NCBI GenBank assembly: GCA_016800925.1
Contig: JABCPU010000248.1
Span: forward strand, 1 to 64,000
DNA length: 64,000 nt
Direction: 5' to 3'
Source of the DNA: Suillus spraguei
Taxonomy: Eukaryota > Basidiomycota > Agaricomycetes > Boletales > Suillaceae
The translations under genes and the position numbers were made by a program. The notes under the pieces are model-generated. The model searched no databases, was not told the origin of the DNA, and saw only the letters and a program-made list of their open reading frames with translations. Below are positions 35,475 to 47,094 of the stretch, in pieces; the first letter of the stretch is position 1; the number at the start of each line of letters is the position of its first letter.

Positions 35475-36938
35475 ATGGGTGGAAGCCCCGAATGCTCCTG
35501 CTATACCGGTCCTACATCGTTTGCCTCCTTCGGCGATATCCCTGGCAATCTGTGTAGTCCTACAGATGATTGGCCACGTCCCTTTCGAAATTTGAACCAT
35601 GACGCTGCCTGGGATCACCTGGCGGCAGCCTCCAACCTCCACAGCGTCAAATTTGACCCGACGGGACGGTGGCGTGCAGATGCCCTCAACTTCCAACCTT
35701 GCGCTGAGACTCCCTCGCAAGACCGTTATGCAATTCAGCAGATACATATTCAGGGACGCGTTTGGACCCTGTCTGCAGTTTTTGATGGTAGGCACAAGTT
35801 TTGAGAATGTGCTTGGTCATTGTGTCATTACCAGGAATTATCCACAGGTCACCTGGGTAGCCATACCGTTGAGCATGTGGCCCATCACATGCCTATCATT
35901 GTGCGGGAACACTTGGAGTTGATCACTCGGAAACACGGTGACCGTGTTGTACCGCCGCCTTTAATTGCGGACATGTTTTCGATGGCCATTCGCGCTTTTG
36001 ATGACGCCATCGCCAATGACGTCCTGGAACTTTTCCCGGACGGTTTGTCATCTTTATCTCGCTTGTCGGACTTGCAGATCCAGGAAATTCTCGATGACCA
36101 ACTTTCCGGAGGCCAAAATTACACGAAGGCCAGGCTGTGCTTGTATGGTACTACTGCACTCGTAGCTCTTGTTGACCCTGATCACCAAAATCTATGGCTT
36201 GCCAACCTGGGTGACTGCCAAGGACGTACGTAAAGCGTGACGATATTGTCCATCGTGACGGCTAACTTTTGAATTCAAGTGATGGTCTCAGAGACTGATC
36301 AAAAATCGTGGAACGTGGAAGTTTTGACGCAATTTCATAACGGGGAAAATCCGCTTGAGGTCCAGCGCGTCATGAATGAGCACCCTGGTGAGCCGGAGTG
36401 TATTGTGGATAGTCGTGTGCTTGGAGCTATTGCACCCTTTCGATGCATGTTACATTCATATTTTCATACTTTACTATCCGCTGACCTACTCGATGATTGA
36501 ACAGGTCTGGGAGACACCCCCTTCAAACAACCACCCGAGTTCACCCGACGTATTCTCTATAATTTATATCCTGGTCAGCACGACACATCTCCTTGGGAAG
36601 AATTCTTGATGAGGAACCATACGCCTCCATATATTTCGTCCACGCCGGAAGTCACGCATTATCCCCTTGATCCATCCCCCCGAGCCCCTCGCAAATATCT
36701 TATACTCTGTTCAGATGGGTTCACAGACATATGTGGCACAAATCAACGTGCGATTGTTGATCAGTGGGCTCGTGCAGCCGCACGCAGTAACTCAAGAGAG
36801 CTAGATGAAAAGAGTCTGGCCCTCCGACTGCTTTGGCAGGCGCTTGGTAATGATCCGACGAGCGTATCTCGTGTTCTGACTTTGAACATGGACTCACCTT
36901 GGTTAGATGATGTGTCTATTGTTGTACAGTGTTTATAA
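35475..36938 (+). CDS. PP2C-type protein phosphatase (PDP-like)
   Basis: Four exons: 35475-35787, 35848-36225, 36280-36444 and 36505-36938, with TAA at the end. The PP2C metal-binding motifs are present and split by introns in frame: DRYAIQQIHI, AVFDGHLGSHT (DGHxG), LANLGDCQG, LILCSDGFTD and WLDDVSIVV. The layout (FKQPPEFTRRI near the centre) resembles the pyruvate-dehydrogenase-phosphatase branch of metal-dependent Ser/Thr phosphatases. The third intron appears to use a GC donor (T|GCATGT), a weak match that could be a mutation. No stop or shift is seen; this is one of the few intact-looking genes here. The ATG at 35475 is the first in frame. Confidence 0.85.
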
Positions 36939-37200
36939 TGTATCATAGCGATAGTCTGAAGAGCCTACTTATTCTACGTTAACGTGCCTGCTAACCCACA
37001 TGGCAATGTGGAGTGGAGTGGTTTATTTGCAATTTGTTGGACCTCCAACAAATAAAGACAAACAACGCTTGCTTCACTGGTTACCGGGTTGTCGTACAGG
37101 ACACGGAGACCACATGCTTGCCTAAATCATTGTATTGCCTTACGGAGGTTGATGGTGAAACCATTTCAATCGTCTGCGTCTACTGATTCCTCCGACCTTT
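36939..37200. other. Spacer between PP2C and REV1 fragment
   Basis: About 260 bp with a short inverted repeat (TTTGTTGGACCTCCAACAAA, near 37031-37050) that could act in 3'-end formation. No gene. Confidence 0.4.
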
Positions 37201-37545
37201 TTTGGTCCCGGTGATCCAGAGTTCCTCGAGGCTCTCAGGAACGTGGTGCTACCCGGAGATCAAATCACAGCTCCCCAAGAGTCCCTGAATCGCAAGCGTC
37301 TCCGTGATGAAAGCGATGAGCAGCAAGTTGGGGCGACATCACACGGGACCTTGACCCATGGACTTGGTGACACTGAAGGTAATCCTGAGATTTACGGCGC
37401 ATCTCGCTTTGGACATTTCGGAGAGTACATGCATCGCAAGCGCGCCAAACTGCAGATACAAAATGCAACCCTTGATGCAAGCCAAGACGTGGGTGCCAGA
37501 AAAAAATCTTTAGCGGTCTTTCAATATATGTGCGTATTTGCATTG
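37201..37545 (+). pseudogene. rev1: REV1 (Y-family polymerase) N-terminal fragment
   Basis: The frame reads GDPEFLEALRNVVLPGDQIT, SLNRKRLRDESDEQ, then GASRFGHFGEYMHRKRAKLQ and DASQDVGARK. After an A-run the natural continuation KIFSGLSIYV is one base out of frame. This is the segment just before and into the BRCT domain of Rev1, the translesion deoxycytidyl transferase. Only the start is present; the polymerase domain is absent and the sequence passes into an unrelated gene near 37545. Confidence 0.65.
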
Positions 37546-38447
37546 TTACCGCAGGAATGCAGGGCCTCAACTATGCTTTGGGATCCCTGGTCCAACGGTG
37601 GCAGATCACAATTTCTGCTTTTGCTCTCCGAAGTGTGCTCGTGCGGATGCCATGACCTCCCTCGGGGGAGACGATCCACACTATCGGAAAATCGTGCGGA
37701 AGGCGTATGTCAGCTGCGGTGCTCGGCCGCCCGCCATATACAAGCGCAAGACAAGGGAGAAAACACCGATTGCGAAGCATGTTCCAGCCATCCCTCAACC
37801 TGCTGGTGCAACACATCAACACAATAAACTAGATATGGGCGGCCAGTATGATGGGCCTGCTAAAATAAGAAAAGGTCTTCCCTGCACTGGCTCAAGCGAC
37901 GGCTGCCGTTCTTGCTCGAAAGGCAAAGCAGGGAAGCGAAGCCACGGTCGAGATTTCGGTACAAGCTCCCCAAGTCGCCGCTCAGATATCCCACGACGTC
38001 CTTGCCCTTGCCCTGCCTATCCAAAAACTTAGTCCAGAGCTCGATCGAGGTGCTCATAAATCACCGATGACACGATTGCGTGGTGCGCCGCAGCAAAGTT
38101 CATAATTAAAAATCGATCACAAGACCGTTGACGTCAGAAGTCAACCATCAATCCTTCACCCGGTAGCCGAAGAAAGAGGGAGGGCGAATGGCGGTAATGC
38201 TCCTCTTCCTCAAAAGCTGGATCGTCACGCGACTCCACGACCTCTACGACCAGTCCTTCTAGATACGACCGCTGCAATCTGCCCTCCGAGTAGCCTTCGC
38301 GGCTCGACCTCATTTGCAGGTTGGGACAGCCCAGCTGAACGTCGCGATCGTGCTTCAGAGGGCGAATCTCTCAAGGAAGTATTCGCCCAACTTGAGGACA
38401 TTCGAGCTTGGATTGAGGGATGGGATGGAATGCCAGACTCTAATTAG
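37546..38447 (+). pseudogene. Unrecognised gene with cysteine motif, shifted
   Basis: One frame reads CFGIPGPTVADHNFCFCSPK, CARADAMTSLGGDDPHYRKI and VRKAYVSCGARPPAIYKRKT. A C-terminal part in another frame reads LALALPIQKLSPELDRGAHK and, later, SFAGWDSPAERRDRASEGES then VFAQLEDIRAWIEGWDGMPD before a stop at ~38447. The FCSPKCARAD motif suggests a small zinc-binding element. The parts need shifts or introns to join. Unknown family. Confidence 0.4.
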
Positions 38448-38880
38448 AGGTCGCACGGGGTGTGATTGGATAAATTAGACATCGCTGGGAAACGTCGATA
38501 ATACTCCGGTCCCAGGAGCAAAGGTTTTGTTGGCGTTGGTTTGATACCGGCTGACAGCATTTTTACGGCGTATGGACCCTCGAGGTTCATCTCAAATAAG
38601 CCTAGTCATTCGCCGGAACCTTGTAATAGTCTATCTATGAAATCGAATCAACCTTCACATCTCGCGAGGGTCGTCTCAGAAACATGAGATTGTATATCCT
38701 CGAGGTGCGCACATATCAGCCTAGAATCTGAACAGATTAACCAAAACTATCAGAATCCACCAAACGAAAATGTGAATGGGGCCTTAGGCCAGAGCAATGC
38801 ATGCAGGCTAAGGACAGAGTGAGTCTAAGGAATATCCGTCGATAAGGCAGGAAGAATTGAAAGTGACAGCCGAGTTATAT
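38448..38880. other. Non-coding interval
   Basis: About 430 bp. It includes two similar short blocks, CCTCGAGGTTCATCTC and CCTCGAGGTGCGCACA (near 38578 and 38698). No gene. Confidence 0.35.
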
Positions 38881-38891
38881 CATTCTGATCA

Positions 38892-39332
38892 GTGTGTAGT
38901 TTGCATGCGCTCTTGTTTCATGTCGATCCCGAGGCGGAGCAAGAAACTATTTACTTTCAACTGCCGCAGCAAGGCCTGTGCACCGGACAGAGAGGTCAAT
39001 ACGAAACTCTAGAACAACCCATGACGGTAGTACAAAGATACTATGCAAGAGTGCCCACCAAGAGCCCCTGTTTGCGGGATGAAGACTTGGGAGTCCTGGT
39101 TCAGGACTTGCACGAGCTAAGCGAGTTCTTGCAGAAGACGAAGCCTCAGGTGCAACTCCTACAGAGTCAGCAGCTGGAAGATAGAGTCGCCTCTATTCTA
39201 GCTAGATCTACAGACGACTCCAACGACATGCCTCAGACTCCATTCGGGGAAGTATTCCAGATCGATGGAGCTCTGATCTTAAGTCTGAGGTTGATGCATT
39301 CAAATATGACTCTCCAGCTTTTTACTCGCTGA
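38892..39332 (+). other. Unrecognised open frame
   Basis: A 146-residue frame preceded by a possible acceptor (GTGTGTAG). It reads QETIYFQLPQQGLCTGQRGQ, TVVQRYYARVPTKSPCLRDE and VLVQDLHELSEFLQKTKPQV, then a Gln-rich helix. It looks like a real protein segment, perhaps a single exon, but I cannot assign it. Confidence 0.35.
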
Positions 39333-39654
39333 CTAGCGCCATAAAAATGATAGGCATACATACAAAGATCTAAGGCATGCTCACAGTCTGAAATGAAGGT
39401 CCACGTTGACGATAGAAATGGTGGACATGCCCACTTCTGCACATCCTTCAAGTATCAACTTAAAGCGAAATACGACACTTGACACCTGTTCATGGCAGGG
39501 TGATACTTAACCGTGTCTAACTATACACAGTACATTTTGTAAGTTTGTCTCGGAGCCACCAACATGAAGCTTCACGAAGCTTAACAGGCACAATGCCTCT
39601 CTGGTTCTAAAGATCGGGATCTCTCTTGTGATCTCGATGCTACTGGAAATGTTT

Positions 39655-41784
39655 TTCTCAGGCTTCCAATAATAGCACTACCACCGGGAAAAATCACCAA
39701 ATTGGGATATTCCAATAATCTCACTATTCCCACATACCTCCCTAGCTCTACTGCTGCACCAGAGCTTTCCCCTTGCTCACTCATGTATATAAGTAGTAGA
39801 ATGGCATGTACATACATAAAATGATACAATAGACCGCTTTTTTCATTGTCTGAGAGCTTGTACAGCAGTCTACAGTATCGACTACAATATGTGCATCCCA
39901 GGACCAAAACATATTCGATATTTTGCCCCTTCAGCAGGGAAGCAATTCTGACTGTATATATCATATATTAGAGTGTTAATGAATATATTACACCGCTTGT
40001 TTGAGCCTCTGGAGTGTCCTACATCAGTAGATATGTTAAATTCATGAATACCTCTCAAAAAACATAAACCAGTTCGCATTTTTTGGTGTTTAGGTATATA
40101 AACTGGTAAACATTATTTCTAACATCTCTTTACTAGTATATACAATATATCAAGAGTATAGGTCAGCAGGATCAGTCCCTGGGGTCATATGTATTGTCAT
40201 CTTCCTGGTGGTTCACCCTCTGAGAAACATTTTCCTGCAGCTCGGCCCTCTAGGATGGTAGGTATTTTGTTAATATGAACATATGGAATATATTTATTAT
40301 ATAGGTATACCAGAACAATACCAGGATCCTTGTCTACAATCCAAAGTCACTTCCTGCCTACATTGTACCATCTTTTCGCATTTTTGCGGTTTTTCACTAC
40401 ATTCTCACTACATAGACTACACCAGCTGTTCATATATCCCTTATGGTACATATATGAAGCCCTCCCAAGGCCATGATCAGGCAGAAATATGTCAGAGTAA
40501 TGATATCAATGATATAGGGGCAAACCCCACAATCATGCAAATGTTATATTTCAACCCTGTCTAGGCGAAGATTTCATTGAAAATATATAGAATACATTGT
40601 AAACTACTTAAATATGCTATACTAATATATGTTGTGAAGGTAAAGGTGATGTGGAGTGTTGTGGTCTCAATTTGTTGCATTATTATGGTCAGACCACCGA
40701 TGGCATAGACTGTTGGTGCATAGTACTTTTTCGATGTTTGGACTTTTTGACTTTCCCACGACCTTTTTCTTATCTATTAGATTCCCCTGCTATCAATTAT
40801 TCATAGATCCTTCTGGTAGTCGAGGACTGTATTACTTGGTATATATAGTGTACTCCATGATAGTCTGATTATAATAGTTTACTATATTTATGTCTGGAAT
40901 TCTTATCAGTGAGAATAGGAGATATGTGCTTGATATCATTACTCTGACATATTTCTGCCTGATCATGGCCTTGGGAGGGCTTCATATATGTACCATAAGG
41001 GATATATGAACAGCTGGTGTAGTCTATGTAGTGAGAATGTAGTGAAAAACCGCAAAAATGCGAAAAGATGGTACAATGTAGGCAGGAAGTGACTTTGGAT
41101 TGTAGACAAGGATCCTGGTATTGTTCTGGTATACCTATATAATAAATATATTCCATATGTTCATATTAACAAAATACCTACCATCCTAGAGGGCCGAGCT
41201 GCAGGAAAATGTTTCTCAGAGGGTGAACCACCAGGAAGATGACAATACATATGACCCCAGGGACTGATCCTGCTGACCTATACTCTTGATATATTGTATA
41301 TACTAGTAAAGAGATGTTAGAAATAATGTTTACCAGTTTATATACCTAAACACCAAAAAATGCGAACTGGTTTATGTTTTTTGAGAGGTATTCATGAATT
41401 TAACATATCTACTGATGTAGGACACTCCAGAGGCTCAAACAAGCGGTGTAATATATTCATTAACACTCTAATATATGATATATACAGTCAGAATTGCTTC
41501 CCTGCTGAAGGGGCAAAATATCGAATATGTTTTGGTCCTGGGATGCACATATTGTAGTCGATACTGTAGACTGCTGTACAAGCTCTCAGACAATGAAAAA
41601 AGCGGTCTATTGTATCATTTTATGTATGTACATGCTATTCTACTACTTATATACATGAGTGAGCAAGGGGAAAGCTCTGGTGCAGCAGTAGAGCTAGGGA
41701 GGTATGTGGGAATAGTGAGATTATTGGAATATCCCAATTTGGTGATTTTTCCCGGTGGTAGTGCTATTATTGGAAGCCTGAGAA
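39655..41784. repeat. Foldback: perfect 855-bp inverted arms, 420-bp centre
   Basis: Bases 39655-40509 are the reverse complement of 40930-41784 (matching coordinates sum to 81439 throughout the arms; I found no mismatch where I compared, and translated arms agree exactly). The centre is 40510-40929. The outer ends are TCTCAGGCTTCC and GGAAGCCTGAGA. I see no target-site duplication and no transposase. It could be a foldback-type DNA element or a recent inverted duplication. AT-rich throughout; no gene is supported. Confidence 0.93.
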
Positions 41785-41869
41785 TCACCAAAGGAGTCAG
41801 AAGCCGTTAAGCTTAATTGTAAGGGATTGATGGTTTACAAACAAACTTACAAAACCATACCATTTCTAA

Positions 41870-43441
41870 TCAGTGAGTATTATGCTTAATTTTAACAGTA
41901 TAGCCTGCACTTGAAAAGATGGAGGGACAAGACGTAAAGTACCAGCACAATGCTTTACTCAATCTTTGTATTGAATTCAACAAGACATCGCCTTGCTTTA
42001 TGACCTTGTTGTACTGTACATTCTTGAGTGATGGCCGCGTCGTCTCTGCAATACTGCACACTTTGTCAATAGTGCAATGCAAACGCCCGTTGGCGATAAA
42101 TCGTGAAAGCTCACTAGAAGATATGCTCAGAGAGGTGCAAGGTACAGGTGCAGATAGTACATACCTGTCAACAAACTCGATGCTGACACTGAATGCACCG
42201 CTAAGACTCTCAAGAGTGAGGCTGCAGTAGGACTCCAGAAGTTGGCTGTATGCCAAAATCTGCATTTCTTGTAAATAGTAGCGGGTATGAGGCAAGAGGA
42301 GTCACGAGGGCAGGAGATATGTCTGCTCAAGGGTCGCTGTGGGCGTGGACAAAGCATGTCAGTTATGATCAATCACGTCAGACAAGTATAATGAGGCTAG
42401 ACAAGAATTTCGGAAGTGGATTGTAGGTGCGAAGAAACGTACTGAGGGCGACGATGAATTTTGCATAATGGCAGTCGTAAAGATTGTTTAAGAGATCTCC
42501 AATGATCAGGATTTCAGGCAAAACGGAGATAACCTCCGGTGCGGTGATGAGCTCAGGAGATAAGGTCAGCAGTGGAAGACCCCAGGAGAACGAACATACC
42601 CGCGTCTTGAGATCTACTCGTTTGAGGGTGAGAGAGTTTATGATGATAGTGAGAGCGACGAAGCCATTGTATGCTGTGAGTTCAGCGGCAGTGAACGTCG
42701 ATAGTGCATCGAGGAGAAGTGCGCCGCCAGCCTTAAGGTGGCAGATGGATGCCATGCGGAGCCCACGGTAGACCTTTAGACGATTACGCCTATCCCAGCC
42801 ACCGCCCTCCTCGATAAATCTGGATGATGTGTTAATTCAAGATCATGGTAAAGCGCTGCGATAGCGCACCTTTCTGTCTTGAGAAGGTTCTCAGTGATGA
42901 GGCCATTGTTGCTGAAGAAAAATCCCAGTCGGATGAGAGTGAGTGCAATATCTACCCTCGAGGCAAGGCCGGGCGTGTTCTCAAGCGCAAGTTTTTGCAC
43001 TGCGACTGTGCCTTCCTACATAATGACGTTGAGTGTTATTCAGTCGTATGACTTAGTATAGGGATGGTGCACCTTGCTACCAATTCGGCTTTCAAAGTAT
43101 CTGATATTTCAGACTCTCCTTCTTGCCTCTCCACCTCTGCCAGTCTCTCGTCTAGCTTCCTCAGCTCTTCTTCATTGTCTTTCTCCATCGATTCGAGCAA
43201 TGCGGGATCAGACGTAAGAGCACCTGCAGAGGTTACTAACTTATAATACGGCGACATTTCTGCGTAGACCAAAGACCAAGTCAACAACATTAAGACAACC
43301 TCATTACTTATCGTTTGCCTTGACTCCTTCAAGCAACTGTTTTCTTGCATTGTCGTGAAGTCACCCGAGTGTTGGTGAGATAAGAGTGAATAGATGCTGT
43401 GGCAGGCTAAGATTTGATATCAGAATAATTTCTTTTGCCAT
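41870..43441 (-). pseudogene. rpn7: 26S proteasome subunit Rpn7 (PSMD6), nearly full length, inactivated
   Basis: ATG at 43441 gives MAKEIILISNLSLPQHLFTL, then by exons [116 protein letters not shown] and [14 protein letters not shown] (PCI domain). Rpn7 is a lid subunit of the proteasome. Two TGA codons stand where Arg is expected (43361-43363 and 42302-42304), and the first intron's donor is AT instead of GT (at 43310-43311). The duplicate at 4021-4399 keeps CGA and GT at the two comparable sites. Confidence 0.9.
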
Positions 43442-44136
43442 AACTGTCAGCATCAGCGTCAGGGAGCTCATCTTCGATGTGTCGCACAGGCTCATATTCC
43501 CATGGTATGAAGACGCGTCACACTCAGTCCAAATGCAGAGAATGACTCTCCAACAAGAACGACCTCTGTGACAAGAATGACTCATGTCTCTCCAATGGCT
43601 CTCATGCGTGGGCCTCATGTAACACCCCAGCTTTGATGCTCAGAGCGCCGTTTAGATCTGAGCTAGATCCCAGCGCACGGCATACCTTTAAGATCTGAAC
43701 TTGGTCAGGTGCGCCCTAGAGCTCATTCTGGCTTGAAGCATGCGGAGTGCTGTTTAGATCTGAGCTAGATCCCGGCGCACCATGCCTTCAATATTGAGCC
43801 TGCCAGAGCATCTTGCTTCATTTTCTACGCCCCTCCGCCAATCTTCTCAGACATCGATGCAGAAGATATTCTCCCCTATATCCGTCTGGTCTGCTGTTGA
43901 GTTGCATGCAAGTCTCAAACACGTTCTGTGAAGTAATACCAACTCAGGTTTTACAGTGAACCCGCTGACAAATGCATAGCGTACTCGTACATAAAAATAC
44001 CTCCTTACATACGCCAGTCAACGCTAAAACCATGCTGCCAACACCCAGTAATATTGCGCCATCAATCCTGAAGATTCCCAATAAGCATCGAGCTTGTACC
44101 TCAACCCCTGATAATCCAATATCTGCAACTTTCTAG
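43442..44136. other. Interval with a short direct repeat
   Basis: About 700 bp with no gene. The block GTTTAGATCTGAGCTAGATC occurs at 43650 and 43752, 102 bp apart, each followed by CC(A/G)GCGCAC. Confidence 0.5.
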
Positions 44137-44777
44137 ATGCGCCAGAGCTCGAGGCATTTCTTGGCCCCAAGGATGGCTTAGATGAGAGATGGCGCATTGT
44201 CTGCAGAAACTACGCTACTCTGTACTTTGTCTTTGCCATCGATGGCGCAGAAAGCAAATTGGGCATCCTAGACTTGACACAGGTGAATGTTGCCTTGCAG
44301 TCATGCCTGCGCTGTGATGAACTGTTCTAGGTTTTTGTAGAAGGGCTTGGTTGGCACTTTGAGAATGCCTGCAAACTGGACCTAGGGTTTTATTTTGATG
44401 AAGTGAGTTCCATTGGTTTCATATGGTTACCCTCCGACAGCCAACGGTTGCGGCTGCCCAGGCGCATCATATTCTTGCAGAAATCATACAAGGTGGTATT
44501 GCCTTGGAGGCCAATGGAGATGAAATCAGCAACTCAGGTCCATAAGATTTTTGCAGTTCATCTTCATCTCATCCATCATGATGGTCCAATTATGCGTTTT
44601 CAAATTCGGTGTTCATATTTGGAACGGTCATGCACAGGGATGATATGCCTTCCTATTAATGAATCCTTGGTAGTGAAGCTAGCTTCGAAGGCCAGAAAGA
44701 ACTCATTTGCATCAGAAAATCCTTTATCTTTGGCAGTGGAGCCAGGCCCTGAAGCAGATCCCTGCAAACTCCACTAG
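44137..44777 (+). pseudogene. aps3: AP-3 complex sigma subunit fragment
   Basis: Exons 44137-44282, 44331-44402 and 44462-~44537 read APELEAFLGPKDGLDERWRI, VCRNYATLYFVFAIDGAESK, LGILDLTQ, VFVEGLGWHFENACKLDLGF, then AHHILAEIIQGGIALEANGD. A last piece (~44670-44777) reads VKLASKARKNSFASENPLSL. This is the sigma adaptin fold of the AP-3 clathrin-adaptor complex (Golgi/endosome to vacuole). The first ~50 residues are missing, and the frame hits TAA after EISNSGP unless a weak intron removes it. Probably a relic. Confidence 0.75.
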
Positions 44778-45550
44778 GATGGCTGACTGATGAGCTGGCA
44801 GGCATCACTACTTGATAAGCTGCTGGGAACAAGTTCATCAAGTAGGCAAGGTGATGCAAGGTGCATCTTGTGTCCAAACCCACTGATGCACTCCTTTTGA
44901 TGGCGGCTATTGCAGTTCTTCTCAAGCTCTCCAATGAGACGGACCTCAATGTTCTCAATCACAGCATGGAAGCTATGGTTGACTGGTTCAAAACAAATTT
45001 ATATGCGTGGCTTCTCAGCTCACCGCACGCCTGGTGAGCACCTTGCGCTCTAGTTACTACTGTGATGCGCTGACAGCATGCATACAGTGTGAGTCTTACT
45101 TATGCCTATCTGCATTATTCCTAGTTAGCACAACACTGATGATCCAAACTTGTTACATTTCCTCCAGATTCTTAGCTTCTGCCTACATGCAGGTAGTTCA
45201 TGGCGTCCTTACTATTGCCACTCGCAACGATAGCTGCATGGAATTCTGTCAAGATCTATACACTATATGGCTATATATTATATATATCTCAACACATTTT
45301 CATATTGTTTTGGATGTCTCATTTGATAGAATACATCACTGGGATTCCATTGCACCAACTTTTAAGGAAATTGGTGGTCAGAAACATGAGTTATGATCAT
45401 TTTACTGTTAACTGAGCGATTTAACTCAATCACTATATTAGGACAGTATAACTCCATCATAGGACATCAAATATCTAACAGATGCACTGGTATATATACT
45501 ATAGTGATGGGGATATATGATTTTGCACTCATTTCTAATATTGTCATATT
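44778..45550. other. Region without a supported gene
   Basis: Open frames up to 129 codons occur (for example 45007-45396) but they lack recognisable motifs, and the composition is AT-rich. Nothing further is seen. Confidence 0.35.
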
Positions 45551-45559
45551 ATATCTGCT

Positions 45560-46160
45560 GGTCCAGGGGGAGAGGTTGAGCTATCATCTTACAAAAAATT
45601 GCTGGAGCTTCAAAACTTGGTGTGTTGTCTTCTATGACCTTCAAAGCAATGGTAAGAAGCTTGGTTGCATGGTTGATGGTGCCTGAGATGTTTATCTTCA
45701 AATGCACCTACCACTACTATAGACTCTAGGTCTATCATCTGATAAAAAATTGCTGGAGCTTCAAGACTTGGTGTATCATCTTCAGTGACCTTCAAAATGG
45801 TGGGAAGCAGCTTTCCTAGATGATAGGTCATGTCTAGCATGTCTGACTTGAGATGGACCTCTACCTACTATAGGCACTAAGTCTATCATCTTACAAAAAA
45901 TTGCTAGAGCTCCAAGACTTGGTGTATCATCTTCAGTGACCTTTAAAATGGTAGGAAGAAGCTTTTCTGTATGATAGGTCATGTCTAGCATGTCTGACTT
46001 AAGATGGACCTCTATCTACTATAAGCACTAAGTCTATCAGCTGATAAAAAATTGCTAGAGATTCAAGACTTGGTGTATCATCTTCAGTGACCTTTAAAAT
46101 GGTAGGAAGCAGCTTTCCTAGATGATAGGTCATATCTAGTATGTCTGACTTGAGATGGGC
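45560..46160. repeat. Tandem array, four ~150-bp units
   Basis: The word AAAAAATTGCT(G/A)GAG recurs near 45593, 45745, 45893 and 46044, with CTTGGTGTATCATCTTCAGT following in each unit. Units differ by a few percent. The array runs up to the LTR that starts at 46166. Confidence 0.88.
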
Positions 46161-46165
46161 CTCTA

Positions 46166-46637
46166 TGTTACGAACTGGGGTGGTGTCACCAGCGACAGTG
46201 ATAAGACACAGCTGGTCTGCTGGGAAGTTCGACTACGTTCAAAGGAGAACAAGACTACTACAAGGAAATGTTCTGAGTAGGATCAAGGTTCAATCAAAGA
46301 GTCACAACTCTAAGATGATTGGGAGAATAAAGATTAAGGCTAAGGAGTGCTTAAACTTAGAGATGATTCAGACGACTTAGGTTGGAGACCTAAGCGAAGG
46401 ATATTCCAGGTAAAACCCAGTAAGATTAAAGTGAAGTATACAAGTGTAATACAACGTGCTTAAATAAGCCAATATGTGCACATGGACCAAGAGAGATGTG
46501 AGAATGTAAATGCGTATCCGAAGAAGGAAGGCAACTATAGTACAGATGCGTTGAGCATATGAGTTGGAATCATGTTACATAATATACAAGATAAAGATAA
46601 GAGGAAAATGAATAGAGGGGCACGTACAATTGTAACA
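46166..46637 (-). mobile_element. LTR, family A (Ty3/gypsy type)
   Basis: It begins TGTTACGAACTGGGG and ends GTAACA, the inverted TGTTAC/GTAACA termini seen in five other copies here (47998, 55437, 57026, 57453, 61237). It is followed directly by ATTACCCCTG, the polypurine tract read from the other strand, and by the end of a zinc-knuckle ORF. It is therefore the 3' LTR of a minus-strand element whose remainder is truncated near 47094. Confidence 0.9.
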
Positions 46638-46673
46638 TTACCCCTGTTTTACACGTAAAGTCACCGACTTTAC

Positions 46674-47052
46674 TCATTCTGAAGTATTCACGTAGTAGAT
46701 TGGATCATCACTGAACTCGTAATCTTTGTCAAGAATGGAACCACTCATCATATACATGGCTTCTTCGGCACCAGCACGTCGTTTAGAGTCCCTTCTAGCT
46801 GCTGCTCGAGTGTGTTCGTCATCAAGCTGTCGTTCCCAAGAATGAAGTGCATCATAGAACCTGTTATCTTTCCAGGTTAAAGTAAAGGGGGGAGTTCTGA
46901 CTCGTTGGGGACAATAGATGGATAAGTGGGTCGGCAACCAATACCGACAAACCCACACTGGTACTCTGGGTTGATAGATGGCGGTAAAATTGCCAGGATG
47001 GCAGCTCAAAGGGCGAGACCCTAACCCTACCACAGGATTGTACTTTTGGCAA
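46674..47052 (-). pseudogene. C-terminal fragment of retroelement zinc-knuckle ORF
   Basis: The minus-strand frame reads THLSIYCPQRVRTPPFTLTW, RFYDALHSWERQLDDEHTRA and YYVNTSE before the stop. It matches the C-terminus of the ORF at 61735-63201, in the same position next to a family-A LTR. The zinc-knuckle cysteines just upstream are degraded. The open frame continues to 47597 only because it runs into the minisatellite. Confidence 0.75.
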
Positions 47053-47094
47053 GAGTTGCCATGTATGGTGACCCTAACCCTATAATAAGGTGGT

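Noticed and set aside
39581..41810. Matching ORFs of 65-127 codons in the two foldback arms
   Set aside because: They are identical only because the arms are identical DNA; the peptides have no recognisable features and AT-rich composition.
45007..45396. 129-codon plus-strand ORF
   Set aside because: AT-rich, no motif, no splice structure, and a shifted frame in the same place is similarly open.
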